Below are positions 1-6,683 of a stretch of 12,778 bases of DNA, piece by piece. A program made the translations under genes and the position numbers. Each line of letters begins with the position of its first letter. The first letter of the stretch is position 1. The stretch is from CAZVWV01 sp964631745 (GTDB lineage: Bacteria; Bdellovibrionota_C; UBA2361; JBGSMV01). Under the pieces are notes generated by a model. The model was given only the letters and a program-made list of their open reading frames with translations. It did not search any database and was not told the origin of the DNA. The DNA lies in the NCBI GenBank assembly GCA_964631745.1, contig CAZVWV010000118.1, positions 1-12,778 of the forward strand, written 5' to 3'.

Positions 1-44
1 GCAGCACCAGGTCCGAGCAGGTGGTGGCTACGCCCTAAAAAGCA

Positions 45-182
45 GTGCCACTATGGCCACCGGCCGGCGAGGTCGCCGGCCGGCGCTACATAATATTCGT
101 CCTCTACGCCGCGTTTGCCATCTATCCCGGGTTTTCGAGCAAATACATGCCGTTCGACCACATGCAGGGGTTTGCCCGGTAA
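45..182 (+). CDS. Possible small hypothetical protein (45 aa)
   Basis: An open frame runs from just after a TAA at 36-38 to a TAA at 180-182. The only early start is GTG at 45. The product would have a Pro/Gly/Arg-rich N-terminus, encoded largely by the GC-rich palindrome at 60-83, followed by a short hydrophobic stretch (IIFVLYAAFAIYPGF) and a polar tail. I do not recognise it. No clear ribosome binding site precedes the GTG, and the palindrome inside the frame argues against a conserved N-terminus. It could be a short membrane peptide, the end of a decayed gene, or a chance frame. An overlapping frame (53-250) is no more convincing. Confidence 0.2.
   Translation: MPLWPPAGEVAGRRYIIFVLYAAFAIYPGFSSKYMPFDHMQGFAR
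60..83. repeat. Perfect GC-rich palindrome
   Basis: CCGGCCGGCGA at 60-70 and TCGCCGGCCGG at 73-83 are exact reverse complements separated by GG, so RNA or single-stranded DNA could form an 11-bp stem. No T-run follows on either strand, so it is not a standard intrinsic terminator. Its composition is much richer in G+C than the A/T-rich DNA at 183-330. Confidence 0.6.
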
Positions 183-250
183 AACTTGAAAAAAGAAGCA
201 AAATTAGAGATTCTGTGGACTCTCAGTCCCTGGCTGTACGGGATCCTTAG

Positions 251-279
251 TTTACAAGGACTTTCAGGATAGTCATAAC
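251..279 (+). promoter_or_regulatory. Possible sigma70-type promoter for the 331 gene
   Basis: TTTACA at 251-256 (5 of 6 to the -35 consensus) is followed after exactly 17 bases by CATAAC at 274-279 (4 of 6 to the -10 consensus). It sits about 50 bases upstream of the GTG start at 331. This is pattern matching only. Confidence 0.35.
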
Positions 280-330
280 TTGGGTACGCCTAGGGTTGTG
301 GTGTCGTTTTAAAGTTAGAGATTAGAAGTC

Positions 331-2274
331 GTGCAAAAATCGTTTCCAAAGCAGATAAGAATTCCAGGACTGCCGGAGCTACAGTTTCCAGCCAAACTTA
401 GACGGGTCCTTGAGACCAGCGCCATGGTCGCGGCCGGATTGGTTGCAACCAATGCCCCGGCCGCTGCGCAGACGGAACCGAAGTCAGATCACGCAGTCAT
501 TGAGGCGCTGGCCAAGGGTCAGCTTTCGTTCGCAATGGCTCCAGATGATGTCTCACGCGCGACCCCCTCCCTGCGTGCCGAAAGCGCAGACACAGAGGCT
601 CGGCCCGGCGCTCTGGGGATGGCGTTGCGAGAGCTGGGGGTTACCCTCGCATCAACTGGAGCGAGCGCGGCTTCGGTTTCGAGTGACAGGAGTGATAGTT
701 TAAGTTTAAGTGACGCTGCTCTTCCGACCTCTAATTTGCGCCCTACCGAGCCCTCAGAGATAGCGGCTTCACCGGAAACTTCCGCCCCGGATACGATCCT
801 GGTCGCATCATCGGAGGTCTTCTCCTCGCCGGCTCGGAGCCCCGCGCGGGCAGATTCTTCATCAGTAGAAGGCTCGACGACACAAGCAACGGTGTCGGCG
901 GAAGGTTCCGCGCCTGAATTAGATTCCCCGGCTTATCACCTGCCGAGATATCGCATCCCGCATCGAGAACATCGCGGAAGGTACTTCGACGATGATTTCC
1001 AGGAGCCAAGGGCTCCTGTGATTGCCGAGGGGCCGTCTGTGCAGAAACGCACGCCAGCTCCGAAGCCTGTGGTTAGGCCGTTTATGAATCCTACACTTGA
1101 TGTCTTTGAACTTGAGCCACCACCCAAACAGTCCGCCTGGGCCAGATTCGTTGATCGGCTGATAAGCTTTAGCGGCCGCCAACTTAAGAATACCGAAATA
1201 AAGGTTTCATTAAAGTATGCTCCCGGCGAGAGCTCCCTTAGAGATGCAGATCTAAGTGCTGCCATGTCGACCCTGCGGGCGGCAGTCGGCAAAGTCGCCG
1301 ATCTCGAGTCCATTGGGGGCGTGATTGAGTCCATATTTGTAGAAGGCGGCGCCTGCAAAGAGGGCTCACGCGAGAATGGCTTGACATTAGCCGGTGCGCG
1401 ACAAATGGACAGCGTCGCCCTTTTGCGTAAAGCTTTTCTATACCAAGGATTGTCGTCACCGAACATACTTACCGGAGCCAAGGCCGATTCTCTGTTAGAC
1501 AGTGATTGGAATAAATTAGTCAATGGTTGTGGTTCATGGCAATACGCCAAAAAGAATGTCGCGGCTTACGAGAGGGGGGCTTATCTTGACGAAGCTACAG
1601 CGCCGCTGCTAGACGAGCTGATCGGTTCTCGCAGAGAGGCCCGCATCATCGTACGGGTGCAGGCCAAACCAAACACAGGAGATTACTTGCAACTCGTCAA
1701 GGTGTTTGGCGGGATGCTTACCGCGCTCGGCGTTGCTGCAACCGGTTTGTGGCAGTGGTTGAGACGTCCAAAGAAAATCACTCTAGAGCAAACCGTTATG
1801 AGTTTGGTAGTTCAAAATAGAGCACCAGACGCACCTGTGCCTGCTAGGGCGCGGATGCTTACCGGCCTCGGCGATGCCGCAGCCAAATTGTGGAAGTTTT
1901 TGAGGCTCCCCGAGAATTTAACTCTAGAGCAGTCCGTTATGGATTTGGGCGTTCAAAATAGAGGTCCGGACGTGCCTTTGCCGGTTGTGGAGCGGGCTGT
2001 GAAGGAGGGTAGCGAGAGTTCTGGGGAAGAGCAAGTGAATCCAGTGACCCCGCAGCCAGAGCTGGATGTTGCGCCCCTGAATGGTGGGCTAAATGTGGCT
2101 GCGAGTAGTGTCTCGGCAGCGATCTCAATGCGGGCCCAAGAGGGTCCGAAGAATGGCGAAGCATCCGAAAGAAATGCTGAACGAACGTTCATCCCCCAAG
2201 TGATTCAATTGGAGCCGTTTTTACCTACAGGCAAAAAGACAGGTTCTTATAGAAACTTCTTTAAGGCTGGGTAG
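331..2274 (+). CDS. Hypothetical exported low-complexity protein with tandem 47-aa repeat
   Basis: Unrecognised 647-residue protein with a GTG start and a weak AGAAG ribosome site at about -8. Residues 1-28 are basic (KLRR at 22-25). A hydrophobic Ala-rich segment at 29-46 ends in APAAAQ, so an export signal with cleavage near 46-47 is likely. Residues 50-260 are Ser/Ala/Pro/Glu-rich and probably disordered. Residues 270-450 look folded; the stretch around 331-362 (IESIFVEGG, then LTLAGARQMDS) only faintly recalls an OmpA-like strand plus 'LS..RA' helix. A hydrophobic segment, about 454-478, precedes RRPKK. Residues 461-507 and 508-554 form a tandem repeat with 27 of 47 residues identical. 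The C-terminus is again low-complexity. The length and sustained codon structure support a real gene; its function is unknown. Confidence 0.75.
   Translation: MQKSFPKQIRIPGLPELQFPAKLRRVLETSAMVAAGLVATNAPAAAQTEPKSDHAVIEALAKGQLSFAMAPDDVSRATPSLRAESADTEARPGALGMALRELGVTLASTGASAASVSSDRSDSLSLSDAALPTSNLRPTEPSEIAASPETSAPDTILVASSEVFSSPARSPARADSSSVEGSTTQATVSAEGSAPELDSPAYHLPRYRIPHREHRGRYFDDDFQEPRAPVIAEGPSVQKRTPAPKPVVRPFMNPTLDVFELEPPPKQSAWARFVDRLISFSGRQLKNTEIKVSLKYAPGESSLRDADLSAAMSTLRAAVGKVADLESIGGVIESIFVEGGACKEGSRENGLTLAGARQMDSVALLRKAFLYQGLSSPNILTGAKADSLLDSDWNKLVNGCGSWQYAKKNVAAYERGAYLDEATAPLLDELIGSRREARIIVRVQAKPNTGDYLQLVKVFGGMLTALGVAATGLWQWLRRPKKITLEQTVMSLVVQNRAPDAPVPARARMLTGLGDAAAKLWKFLRLPENLTLEQSVMDLGVQNRGPDVPLPVVERAVKEGSESSGEEQVNPVTPQPELDVAPLNGGLNVAASSVSAAISMRAQEGPKNGEASERNAERTFIPQVIQLEPFLPTGKKTGSYRNFFKAG
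1712..1993 (+). repeat. Tandem 141-bp duplication inside the 331 gene
   Basis: Two adjacent in-frame 141-bp units (about 1712-1852 and 1853-1993) encode 47-residue copies. Both keep MLT.LG..A..LW, then TLEQ.VM, then VQNR.PD.P.P. The first copy is hydrophobic and could cross a membrane before RRPKK. The second has charged residues (D, K, K) in the same helix and is more likely amphipathic, so the duplication appears to have diverged. Confidence 0.85.
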
Positions 2275-2369
2275 GGTTTTTAAAGGTGGCACTCGTTCAC
2301 TGCATAACCCCGGCAGCCTATCTTCGTAGCGGCGCCGCCATATAGATCGTAGTCGCCCCCTCCGCCACT

Positions 2370-3041
2370 CTACGCCACCCTAGAAATAATCTGCACCACA
2401 AAAACGTAATGCGAAGCGCTGCCTAGCAATACTAGCACATGCCAGATGTCATGCGCTGATAGTTTATCACGAAATAATTTTGGCCAATCAAAGGCAAAAA
2501 CAACGGCGCCCACTGAGTAAAAAACACCCCCAAGAATTAAAAAATTCATAGCCATCGGTGAGAGTTTGCTCGATAGCGAAGGCAGCGCAAACAAAAAAGC
2601 CCAGCCCATGGCGAGAAAAATTGCTACTTGCAAATTTCGACCCGAGGGTCCGCGTGTTAAGGCAAGCCAGACACCCAGAATCGCCAAGAGCCATTCTGCC
2701 AGCAATAATCCTCCCCCGAAGTTTCCCTTAATCACCAATAGACACACCGGTGTGTAAGAGGCCGCGATAAAAATATAGATAGCTGCGTAATCTAACCTCT
2801 CAAGTTTTGAAAGCATTGCATCTGAACAGTGCAGCCCATGAAAGAGCCCACTCACTAAAAACACCGCAATCAAAGCCAGGCTGTACACCAGCACCGCAGA
2901 GACTGCATCGCAGCTACCATCGCAGCGCATCACCAGGTAGGCCGAGCCAAAAACACCGGTGATTGCACCTAAAAGATGAGAACCGGATGCAAACGGTTCC
3001 CGAAGCTTGGCAGGAATTGTTTTGATCCATTTCAAAGGCAA
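2370..3041 (-). CDS. Hemolysin III / PAQR-family membrane protein
   Basis: A 223-residue polytopic protein with about seven hydrophobic segments, the normal size and topology for bacterial HlyIII (YqfA-like). The family hallmarks are present: EPF..GSHLLGA near the N-terminus, SGLFH at 64-68, ERLDYAAIYIFIAASYTP at 81-98 and SAHDIWH at 195-201. In PAQR proteins the Ser/His, Asp and paired His residues (here S64, H68, D84, H197, H201) form a metal site resembling that of ceramidases and adiponectin receptors. The physiological substrate of bacterial members is not settled, and 'hemolysin' is historical. The start is TTG at 3039-3041, with GGGGA about 8 bases upstream. It converges on the 331 gene and diverges from the BON lipoprotein. 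Confidence 0.92.
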   Translation of the reverse strand: MPLKWIKTIPAKLREPFASGSHLLGAITGVFGSAYLVMRCDGSCDAVSAVLVYSLALIAVFLVSGLFHGLHCSDAMLSKLERLDYAAIYIFIAASYTPVCLLVIKGNFGGGLLLAEWLLAILGVWLALTRGPSGRNLQVAIFLAMGWAFLFALPSLSSKLSPMAMNFLILGGVFYSVGAVVFAFDWPKLFRDKLSAHDIWHVLVLLGSASHYVFVVQIISRVA

Positions 3042-3171
3042 GTAATTAATCCCCAGATTCTAGGCCGCTCACTATAACAGGAATGCCGCTTAGCGATCAG
3101 AGATCGCCGTCGGGCAATCTTTCCCCGCTCTATCTTATGTCAGTATCGAGCAATTGTCTCGTAATATGAAT

Positions 3172-3185
3172 ATGATCAAGATCAT
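3172..3185. promoter_or_regulatory. FNR/Anr-like palindrome
   Basis: ATGATCAAGATCAT is a perfect palindrome with an AA centre. It matches 8 of the 10 defined bases of the FNR/Anr/CRP-superfamily box TTGAT-N4-ATCAA. It lies 55 bases before the BON lipoprotein start, with a TATAAA at 3219-3224 downstream, and in the divergent gap shared with the HlyIII gene. The distance to that -10-like element is not canonical, so a regulatory role is a guess. Confidence 0.35.
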
Positions 3186-3240
3186 TGTGCTTTTGAAGCG
3201 TGCCATGCCAGCATGCGCTATAAACATTTGGATATACACT

Positions 3241-3591
3241 ATGAATAAAAAGATAATCTCACTTGTAGCTTTAAGTTTAACTTGCGCCGGCGTCACCGGA
3301 TGCCTAGCCGCTGCAGCGGGGGCAGGCGCCGAAGCGGGATATGTAGCGAGCCAAGAGGGCCGCTCGGCTAGCGAAACCATCAACGATCAGCGCATCACCG
3401 CCAGCGTCAAAACCAAACTTTTGGCTGATCCCAACGTATCTGGGTTGGATATTAATGTTGACACGTTCAAGGGGGCAGTATCATTAAAAGGGGTCGTAAG
3501 CAAAGAACGTGAAGTTACACAAGCAATTCAACTGGCTAAGAGCGTTTCTGGGGTAACCTCAGTCACGCCGAAGTTGGTGGTCATGCGCTAA
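3241..3591 (+). CDS. BON-domain outer-membrane lipoprotein (small OsmY-like)
   Basis: A 116-residue protein. I chose ATG 3241 over the in-frame start at 3154 because it gives a textbook lipoprotein signal: MNKK, a hydrophobic core, then VTGC with lipidated Cys21. The earlier start would bury this signal 29 residues in. GGA about 9 bases upstream is a modest ribosome site. Residues 22-40 are Ala/Gly-rich. Residues 49-114 form one BON domain: an alpha-beta-alpha-beta pattern with ITASVKTKL, then INVDTFKGAVSLKGVV, then SVSGVTSVTPKLVV. BON domains bind phospholipid or support envelope integrity in OsmY/DolP-type proteins. Expected location is the periplasmic face of a membrane. DolP has two BON domains and this has one. 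Confidence 0.88.
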   Translation: MNKKIISLVALSLTCAGVTGCLAAAAGAGAEAGYVASQEGRSASETINDQRITASVKTKLLADPNVSGLDINVDTFKGAVSLKGVVSKEREVTQAIQLAKSVSGVTSVTPKLVVMR

Positions 3592-3602
3592 GGCACGGGT
3601 AC

Positions 3603-3637
3603 GGGGCCGGCCGGTTAACGCTCCGGTCGCCCCCCCC
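3603..3637 (+). terminator. GC-rich hairpin after the BON gene
   Basis: GGGGCCGGCCGG (3603-3614) can pair with CCGGTCG plus the following C-run (3623-3637), allowing one G-U pair and one bulge, around an 8-base loop. It begins 12 bases after the BON stop codon. The downstream sequence TAAATAAATTT is A/T-rich but not a true T-run, so termination efficiency is uncertain. Confidence 0.35.
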
Positions 3638-3821
3638 TAAATAAATTTGACTCACGCACGTGTAACAGTTATTAGTTATTAAGCGTTCTGGTAAAGCTTG
3701 ATTCAGAATGAGATATTCTAACGCTCTCATCCCAGATCAGCTATATACTCCCCGAACGGCTCCATTTTTTATCTGCGATCTTGTTTCTTAATGTGTTGTT
3801 GTTTTCTGTTGTGAGTGTAGT

Positions 3822-5051
3822 TTGAACCAGCGATTCGCATCCTCATCCGCATATATTGTCGAACCATTCGGTGCCCGGAAGCACCTATCCGATTTTGTCA
3901 AGAGTGAGTTACCTGCTCTACCAACCGGGTTCGAACGCGCGCTTGTTATAACCCCTTACAGGTACAAAGAGCGGCTTGATGTTCCCAATACCCTTGGGTT
4001 TCACCCCGCAGAGCGTTGTTTGCGCAGATTTTCAAGGGACTTTCCAGAAGGTCTCCGCGCCATGTCCGCGCTGAACATGCACCCGAAACAAGAGACGCCC
4101 TCGCGCAGTCCGTACCTCAGGCTATTCTCAAATGATCTAGCCGCCGCTCTAGAGAACCGCTTCCATGAGTCGCGCCTAGCACCGCAACGTTTTGATAATG
4201 GCGGAGACCATCTGCTTGCTTGCGGCGATGCAGGCTCGATTTTGGCCACGCGAATTTTTGAGGGGGACTCAGTGGTTCGCGCTTTAATTGTTACCGCACT
4301 TCTGGGACACGATCTAAATAAGCCCATCGAAGTTAGCGGTGTGGCTCTGAGGAAGGCGCTTGCCGAATTATCAGAAAGTACCCACGCTGTAGATATTGCC
4401 TTGCTCAAGCGATTCAATAGGGAACGTGGCGCTCTGGGTTGGACCGCAAGCAATCTCATAAAAGCGATTGACGTAAGTCCATACACTCTTAGGGCGTACG
4501 AGCGGGACGCAGGGTTTATGCACCATCTGGGAACAGAGCGGAAAGTGGCGAACGTGGCAACTACCTCAGCGCAGTTCACGGGACACTTAAGCTTTAAGGA
4601 ATTCCTAAGACCGCTCGGTGATGGCTATGAGCTTAAGCGCGGCAAGGAGCTAGAAGCCATCGTGCATTTTGTCGACGACATCACCCATTCGCCACTGTAT
4701 TTAAGAGGCCAAAAGGAGCCTCATTGCTACCTAACACCACGCGATCGCATGCAGTTGAGCAATTTTATCGAGCGATATCCGTTTATGCTTGGATCCGGGA
4801 TTGGCACCCTTGAAAACGGGCTAATAGTCGACCTAGATGACATCAACAATCCACCGACCGGAGTTACAAATTGCTTTTCTTACATGGATCTCCAACCGGC
4901 CCTGTCGGAAGCTATCGCGGGATGGATAGTCGAGGCGGCCGGACTCGACCAGGATTCTACGAAAACGGCCTCTCAGATCGTTGTGGATTTTATTAATGAG
5001 ACGGCTAACGCAAACGCTGAGTGCTCGCCCGCGTTGGCGTCTCGCCAATGA
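3822..5051 (+). CDS. Hypothetical protein with HD-domain-like metal-binding pattern
   Basis: A 409-residue soluble protein with no signal or membrane segment. I do not recognise a named family. The centre carries an HD-phosphohydrolase-like series: H130 (GGDHLLACGDAGSILA), H163-D164 in VTALLGHDLNKP, resembling the usual 'AALLHDIGK', and D285/D286 in EAIVHFVDDITHS, resembling the final Asp after a helix. The order H...HD...D and a 33-residue H-to-HD spacing suit the fold. Members hydrolyse phosphate esters such as nucleotides, which would be the prediction here. Residues 1-110 and 300-409 match nothing I know. The start is TTG 3822 with a poor ribosome site; the next in-frame ATG (residue 81) would still keep the HD region. 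It is a monocistronic unit, and the downstream neighbour on the other strand is the broken PIN remnant. Confidence 0.7.
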   Translation: MNQRFASSSAYIVEPFGARKHLSDFVKSELPALPTGFERALVITPYRYKERLDVPNTLGFHPAERCLRRFSRDFPEGLRAMSALNMHPKQETPSRSPYLRLFSNDLAAALENRFHESRLAPQRFDNGGDHLLACGDAGSILATRIFEGDSVVRALIVTALLGHDLNKPIEVSGVALRKALAELSESTHAVDIALLKRFNRERGALGWTASNLIKAIDVSPYTLRAYERDAGFMHHLGTERKVANVATTSAQFTGHLSFKEFLRPLGDGYELKRGKELEAIVHFVDDITHSPLYLRGQKEPHCYLTPRDRMQLSNFIERYPFMLGSGIGTLENGLIVDLDDINNPPTGVTNCFSYMDLQPALSEAIAGWIVEAAGLDQDSTKTASQIVVDFINETANANAECSPALASRQ

Positions 5052-5108
5052 GACAAGTGGTTATAAACACCGCGTAGGAGCTCCGTTTCATTGTGGAGTT
5101 TGTACGAT

Positions 5109-5267
5109 TCAGCGCAGCTCCGAAGCATACTTGCTTAACTGGCCAGCAAGCTTTTTATCGAAAGTCCAAAGCGGCAGGGCAGAATCCAGCTCTGCATAGA
5201 TGGCTAGGCAACAGTCCTCAAAAGAAAGCTTTGGATGTTCGGGGTAGAGGGCTACCCCTTGCCGCGT
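5109..5267 (-). pseudogene. C-terminal remnant of a PIN-domain toxin
   Basis: On the minus strand a frame bounded by TAG (5268-5270) and TGA (5109-5111) encodes, from GTA at 5255, a peptide of about 48 residues. It has LSFEDCCLAIYAEL, then ALPLWTFDKKLA. In VapC-type PIN RNases the Asp after 'SF.D' and the Asp in 'TFD+.LA' are metal-binding acidic residues, so this is the C-terminal half. The N-terminal half with the first Asp and central Glu is missing. The fragment abuts and slightly overlaps the AbrB stop codon (5252-5254), the antitoxin-then-toxin order expected for such modules. The missing 80 or so codons imply a deletion at the antitoxin/toxin junction, independent of the IS insertion. 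Confidence 0.7.
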
Positions 5268-5403
5268 CTATTGTAAAATCGACTTACCTGGATTAGTGCG
5301 GGATATCCTTTTCGTATATGCTTCTCCGACATACGCTGAATTTCATCGAACTCTAAAGGCTTATAAAGAATAACTTGCTTGGTATCCATATGAAAACGGA
5401 TCT
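5252..5403 (-). pseudogene. AbrB-type antitoxin, C-terminal part (cut off by IS3)
   Basis: This holds codons 39-87 of the interrupted antitoxin: IRFHMDTKQVILYKPLEFDE, then a basic tail ending in NRRGKG before TAG. It completes the swapped-hairpin AbrB fold (the 'QVILYKP' strand) and the C-terminal region that would contact a toxin. The last residues after GYPALIQ may be aberrant, because the deletion that removed the toxin N-terminus lies close by. With the IS in place it can be translated only from starts in or near the IS end, so it is presumably non-functional. Confidence 0.75.
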
Positions 5404-5438
5404 TGTCAATTACCCCCTTTTTTAGACAGTAGTACTTC
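5404..5438. repeat. IS3 terminal inverted repeat (orfB-proximal, IRR)
   Basis: It begins TGTCAATTACCCCC and carries TTTTAGACA. It pairs with the reverse complement of 6649-6683 and includes the last codon and stop of orfB. Confidence 0.88.
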
Positions 5439-6378
5439 AATCAAAAGAAGTAGCGGTGGCTGCGCGGAGCGGAGCCGTTGAGGCGAGCTCAAGCGCAGCG
5501 CAGCCAGCGCGGTGAGTATGGGAGGGGGGACTGAGGGGGTGCGGGGGAGACTGAAAAGCTGTGGATAACTTTTGATTCTGAAATTCCCACTGTTCACGGA
5601 ATTCTGCCGGTGCCATTTTCAGTTTCGTTTTGATGCGAATATTTGAAAAATAATTCAGTTGGCAATAGAGCTCTTCGAGCAGATCTGCATAAGTGTCAAA
5701 GCGCTGAAAATCTCCGAACTCTACTTTGAATCTTCCAAAAAATGATTCCTGGGAGCCATTGCACCACGGAGACCCTTTTGGGTTCATAGAAATGGTGACT
5801 TTGCGTCCAATGAGCCAACTTTGAATTTCTGCTGAAGCGTATTCGCTGCCTTGATCGGAATGGAACCACGTAGGAGTTGATCTTGTTTTCTGAAAGGCAC
5901 GCTCTATTGCTAATCGCACCATTGAGGCGTCGTGCCTACGAGAGATGTTGAATCCGAGCACCTCGCCCGTAAATGCGTCTATCACCGTGCAGAGGTAAAT
6001 GAACTCACCTTTGTACGAAATGTAAGTAAAATCGCTTGCCCACACTACATTCGGAGCAAGCGGAGAAAGCTTCCCCAGAATGTTAACATGCGAAAGTGGG
6101 GCTCTACCCTCATCGTCCGGTTTTCGCGGTGCCTTGGAGCGCCGGGCAGGCTTTAATCCAAATTTCCTCATCACGCGCGCTGCGCGTTTCTTATTTATCT
6201 TGAGTGCTATCGCCACTCGCGGAGAACCGTACCCAGGATGGTTTTGCATCAGCTCTTCGATCTTGCGTCGAAGAGCTTCGTCTTTCTCAGGAATTTTACG
6301 GCGGTAGTAAAGGCTCGCTCGGCTGACACCTAATTCTTTTGCTAAACGAGCCTTACTCCGAGGCTCAGCGACCTGCAC
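5437..6378 (-). CDS. IS3-family transposase OrfB (DDE integrase catalytic subunit)
   Basis: From the GTG at 6376-6378 the product has 313 residues. An N-terminal helical region with an HTH_21-like segment (YGSPRVAIALK at 50-60) precedes an rve-type catalytic core. D116 (WASDFTYI), D175 (HSDQGSEYAS) and E211 (GSQESFFGRFK) give the DD(35)E triad, with exactly 35 residues between the last two. The last ~45 residues are Pro/Ala-rich, encoded by the GC-rich end of the element, and are probably a non-essential tail. No ribosome site precedes the GTG, so translation probably depends on orfA by coupling or slippage. The frame is open back to a TGA at 6415-6417, so a fused OrfAB could be made. With OrfA it would cut and join the element ends. 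Confidence 0.93.
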   Translation of the reverse strand: MQVAEPRSKARLAKELGVSRASLYYRRKIPEKDEALRRKIEELMQNHPGYGSPRVAIALKINKKRAARVMRKFGLKPARRSKAPRKPDDEGRAPLSHVNILGKLSPLAPNVVWASDFTYISYKGEFIYLCTVIDAFTGEVLGFNISRRHDASMVRLAIERAFQKTRSTPTWFHSDQGSEYASAEIQSWLIGRKVTISMNPKGSPWCNGSQESFFGRFKVEFGDFQRFDTYADLLEELYCQLNYFSNIRIKTKLKMAPAEFREQWEFQNQKLSTAFQSPPHPLSPPSHTHRAGCAALELASTAPLRAATATSFD

Positions 6379-6628
6379 GGCGCTGATTTTTTTTCTGCAT
6401 ATCTGATTCGTATGTCAGCTGACCAACCAATCGTAGCAATGCCTCATTCTCTCGGCGAAGCCGGCTCGTTTCCAGAATCTCACTCGCTCCGGCTGCCGTA
6501 TCTCGCTCGAGCCAATTGCGTACCGTCATGTCATTTATCCCGTGCTCCCGCGCAACGTCCATTACTTTGCGACCGCCACGGATCTTTCCTAATACTTCAT
6601 CTTTTACTGCCTGCGGATATCGTTTCAT
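6365..6628 (-). CDS. IS3-family OrfA (HTH DNA-binding subunit)
   Basis: An 87-residue protein starting at ATG 6626-6628, just inside the outer terminal repeat. Residues 16-40 (RGGRKVMDVAREHGINDMTV, then RNWL) form the helix-turn-helix typical of HTH_Tnp_1 proteins. Residues 50-72 (ILETSRLRRENEALLRLVGQ) form a leucine-zipper-like coiled coil used for OrfA/OrfAB multimerisation. It ends in MQKKNQRRAGR, read through an A8 run shared with orfB. In IS3 elements OrfA binds the ends and dampens transposition, while an OrfAB fusion is the active transposase. Confidence 0.92.
   Translation of the reverse strand: MKRYPQAVKDEVLGKIRGGRKVMDVAREHGINDMTVRNWLERDTAAGASEILETSRLRRENEALLRLVGQLTYESDMQKKNQRRAGR
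6387..6394 (-). other. A8 slippery run at the orfA/orfB junction
   Basis: On the coding strand, eight consecutive A's lie inside orfA and inside the open upstream part of the orfB frame. OrfB is in the +1 (equivalently -2) frame relative to OrfA: 250 bases separate the two start positions. A single -1 slip, usual for IS3, would not reach orfB. Loss of one A from the transcript (A7), or a +1 shift, would give the fused OrfAB. Confidence 0.6.
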
Positions 6629-6648
6629 TTCAACACCCTATCAAATTT

Positions 6649-6683
6649 GAATTACGAGTGTCTAAAATACGGGGTAAACATCA
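6649..6683. repeat. IS3 terminal inverted repeat (orfA-proximal, IRL)
   Basis: Read inward it begins TGATGTTTACCCCG and carries TTTTAGACAC, the closer of the two ends to the IS3-type consensus. The orfA promoter would be expected within or just inside it. Confidence 0.88.

Larger units (their letters stand above)
5404..6683 (-). mobile_element. Intact IS3-family insertion sequence (1280 bp)
   Basis: The ends are imperfect 35-bp inverted repeats, 5404-5438 and 6649-6683, with 26 of 35 positions matching. Both begin with TG when read inward and share TTACCCC and TTTTAGACA, close to IS3-family ends. The flanking 3-bp duplication TCT (5401-5403 and 6684-6686) matches the short target duplications of this family and fixes the borders. 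It carries orfA (6365-6628) and orfB (5437-6378) on the minus strand, overlapping by 14 bp; the orfB stop lies in the inner terminal repeat. It interrupts an AbrB-type antitoxin gene. An undamaged target duplication and open frames point to a fairly recent insertion. Confidence 0.93.

Noticed and set aside
936..1550. 204-codon minus-strand frame
   Set aside because: It lies wholly antisense to the 331 gene, is rich in Ser/Arg/Pro and matches nothing; I read it as a shadow.
3154..3240. 29-codon N-terminal extension of the BON lipoprotein
   Set aside because: It would bury the lipoprotein signal peptide; ATG 3241 gives a normal signal and lipobox.
3135..3383. Minus-strand 82-codon frame
   Set aside because: It overlaps the BON gene and the divergent promoter region; no domain or ribosome site.
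3926..3936. GGGTTCGAA-like T-loop suggesting a tRNA
   Set aside because: It is inside the HD-like gene with no acceptor, D or anticodon stems around it.
4001..4579. 192-codon minus-strand frame
   Set aside because: Antisense to the HD-like gene with an Arg/Ser-heavy product; the plus-strand frame has the coherent motifs.
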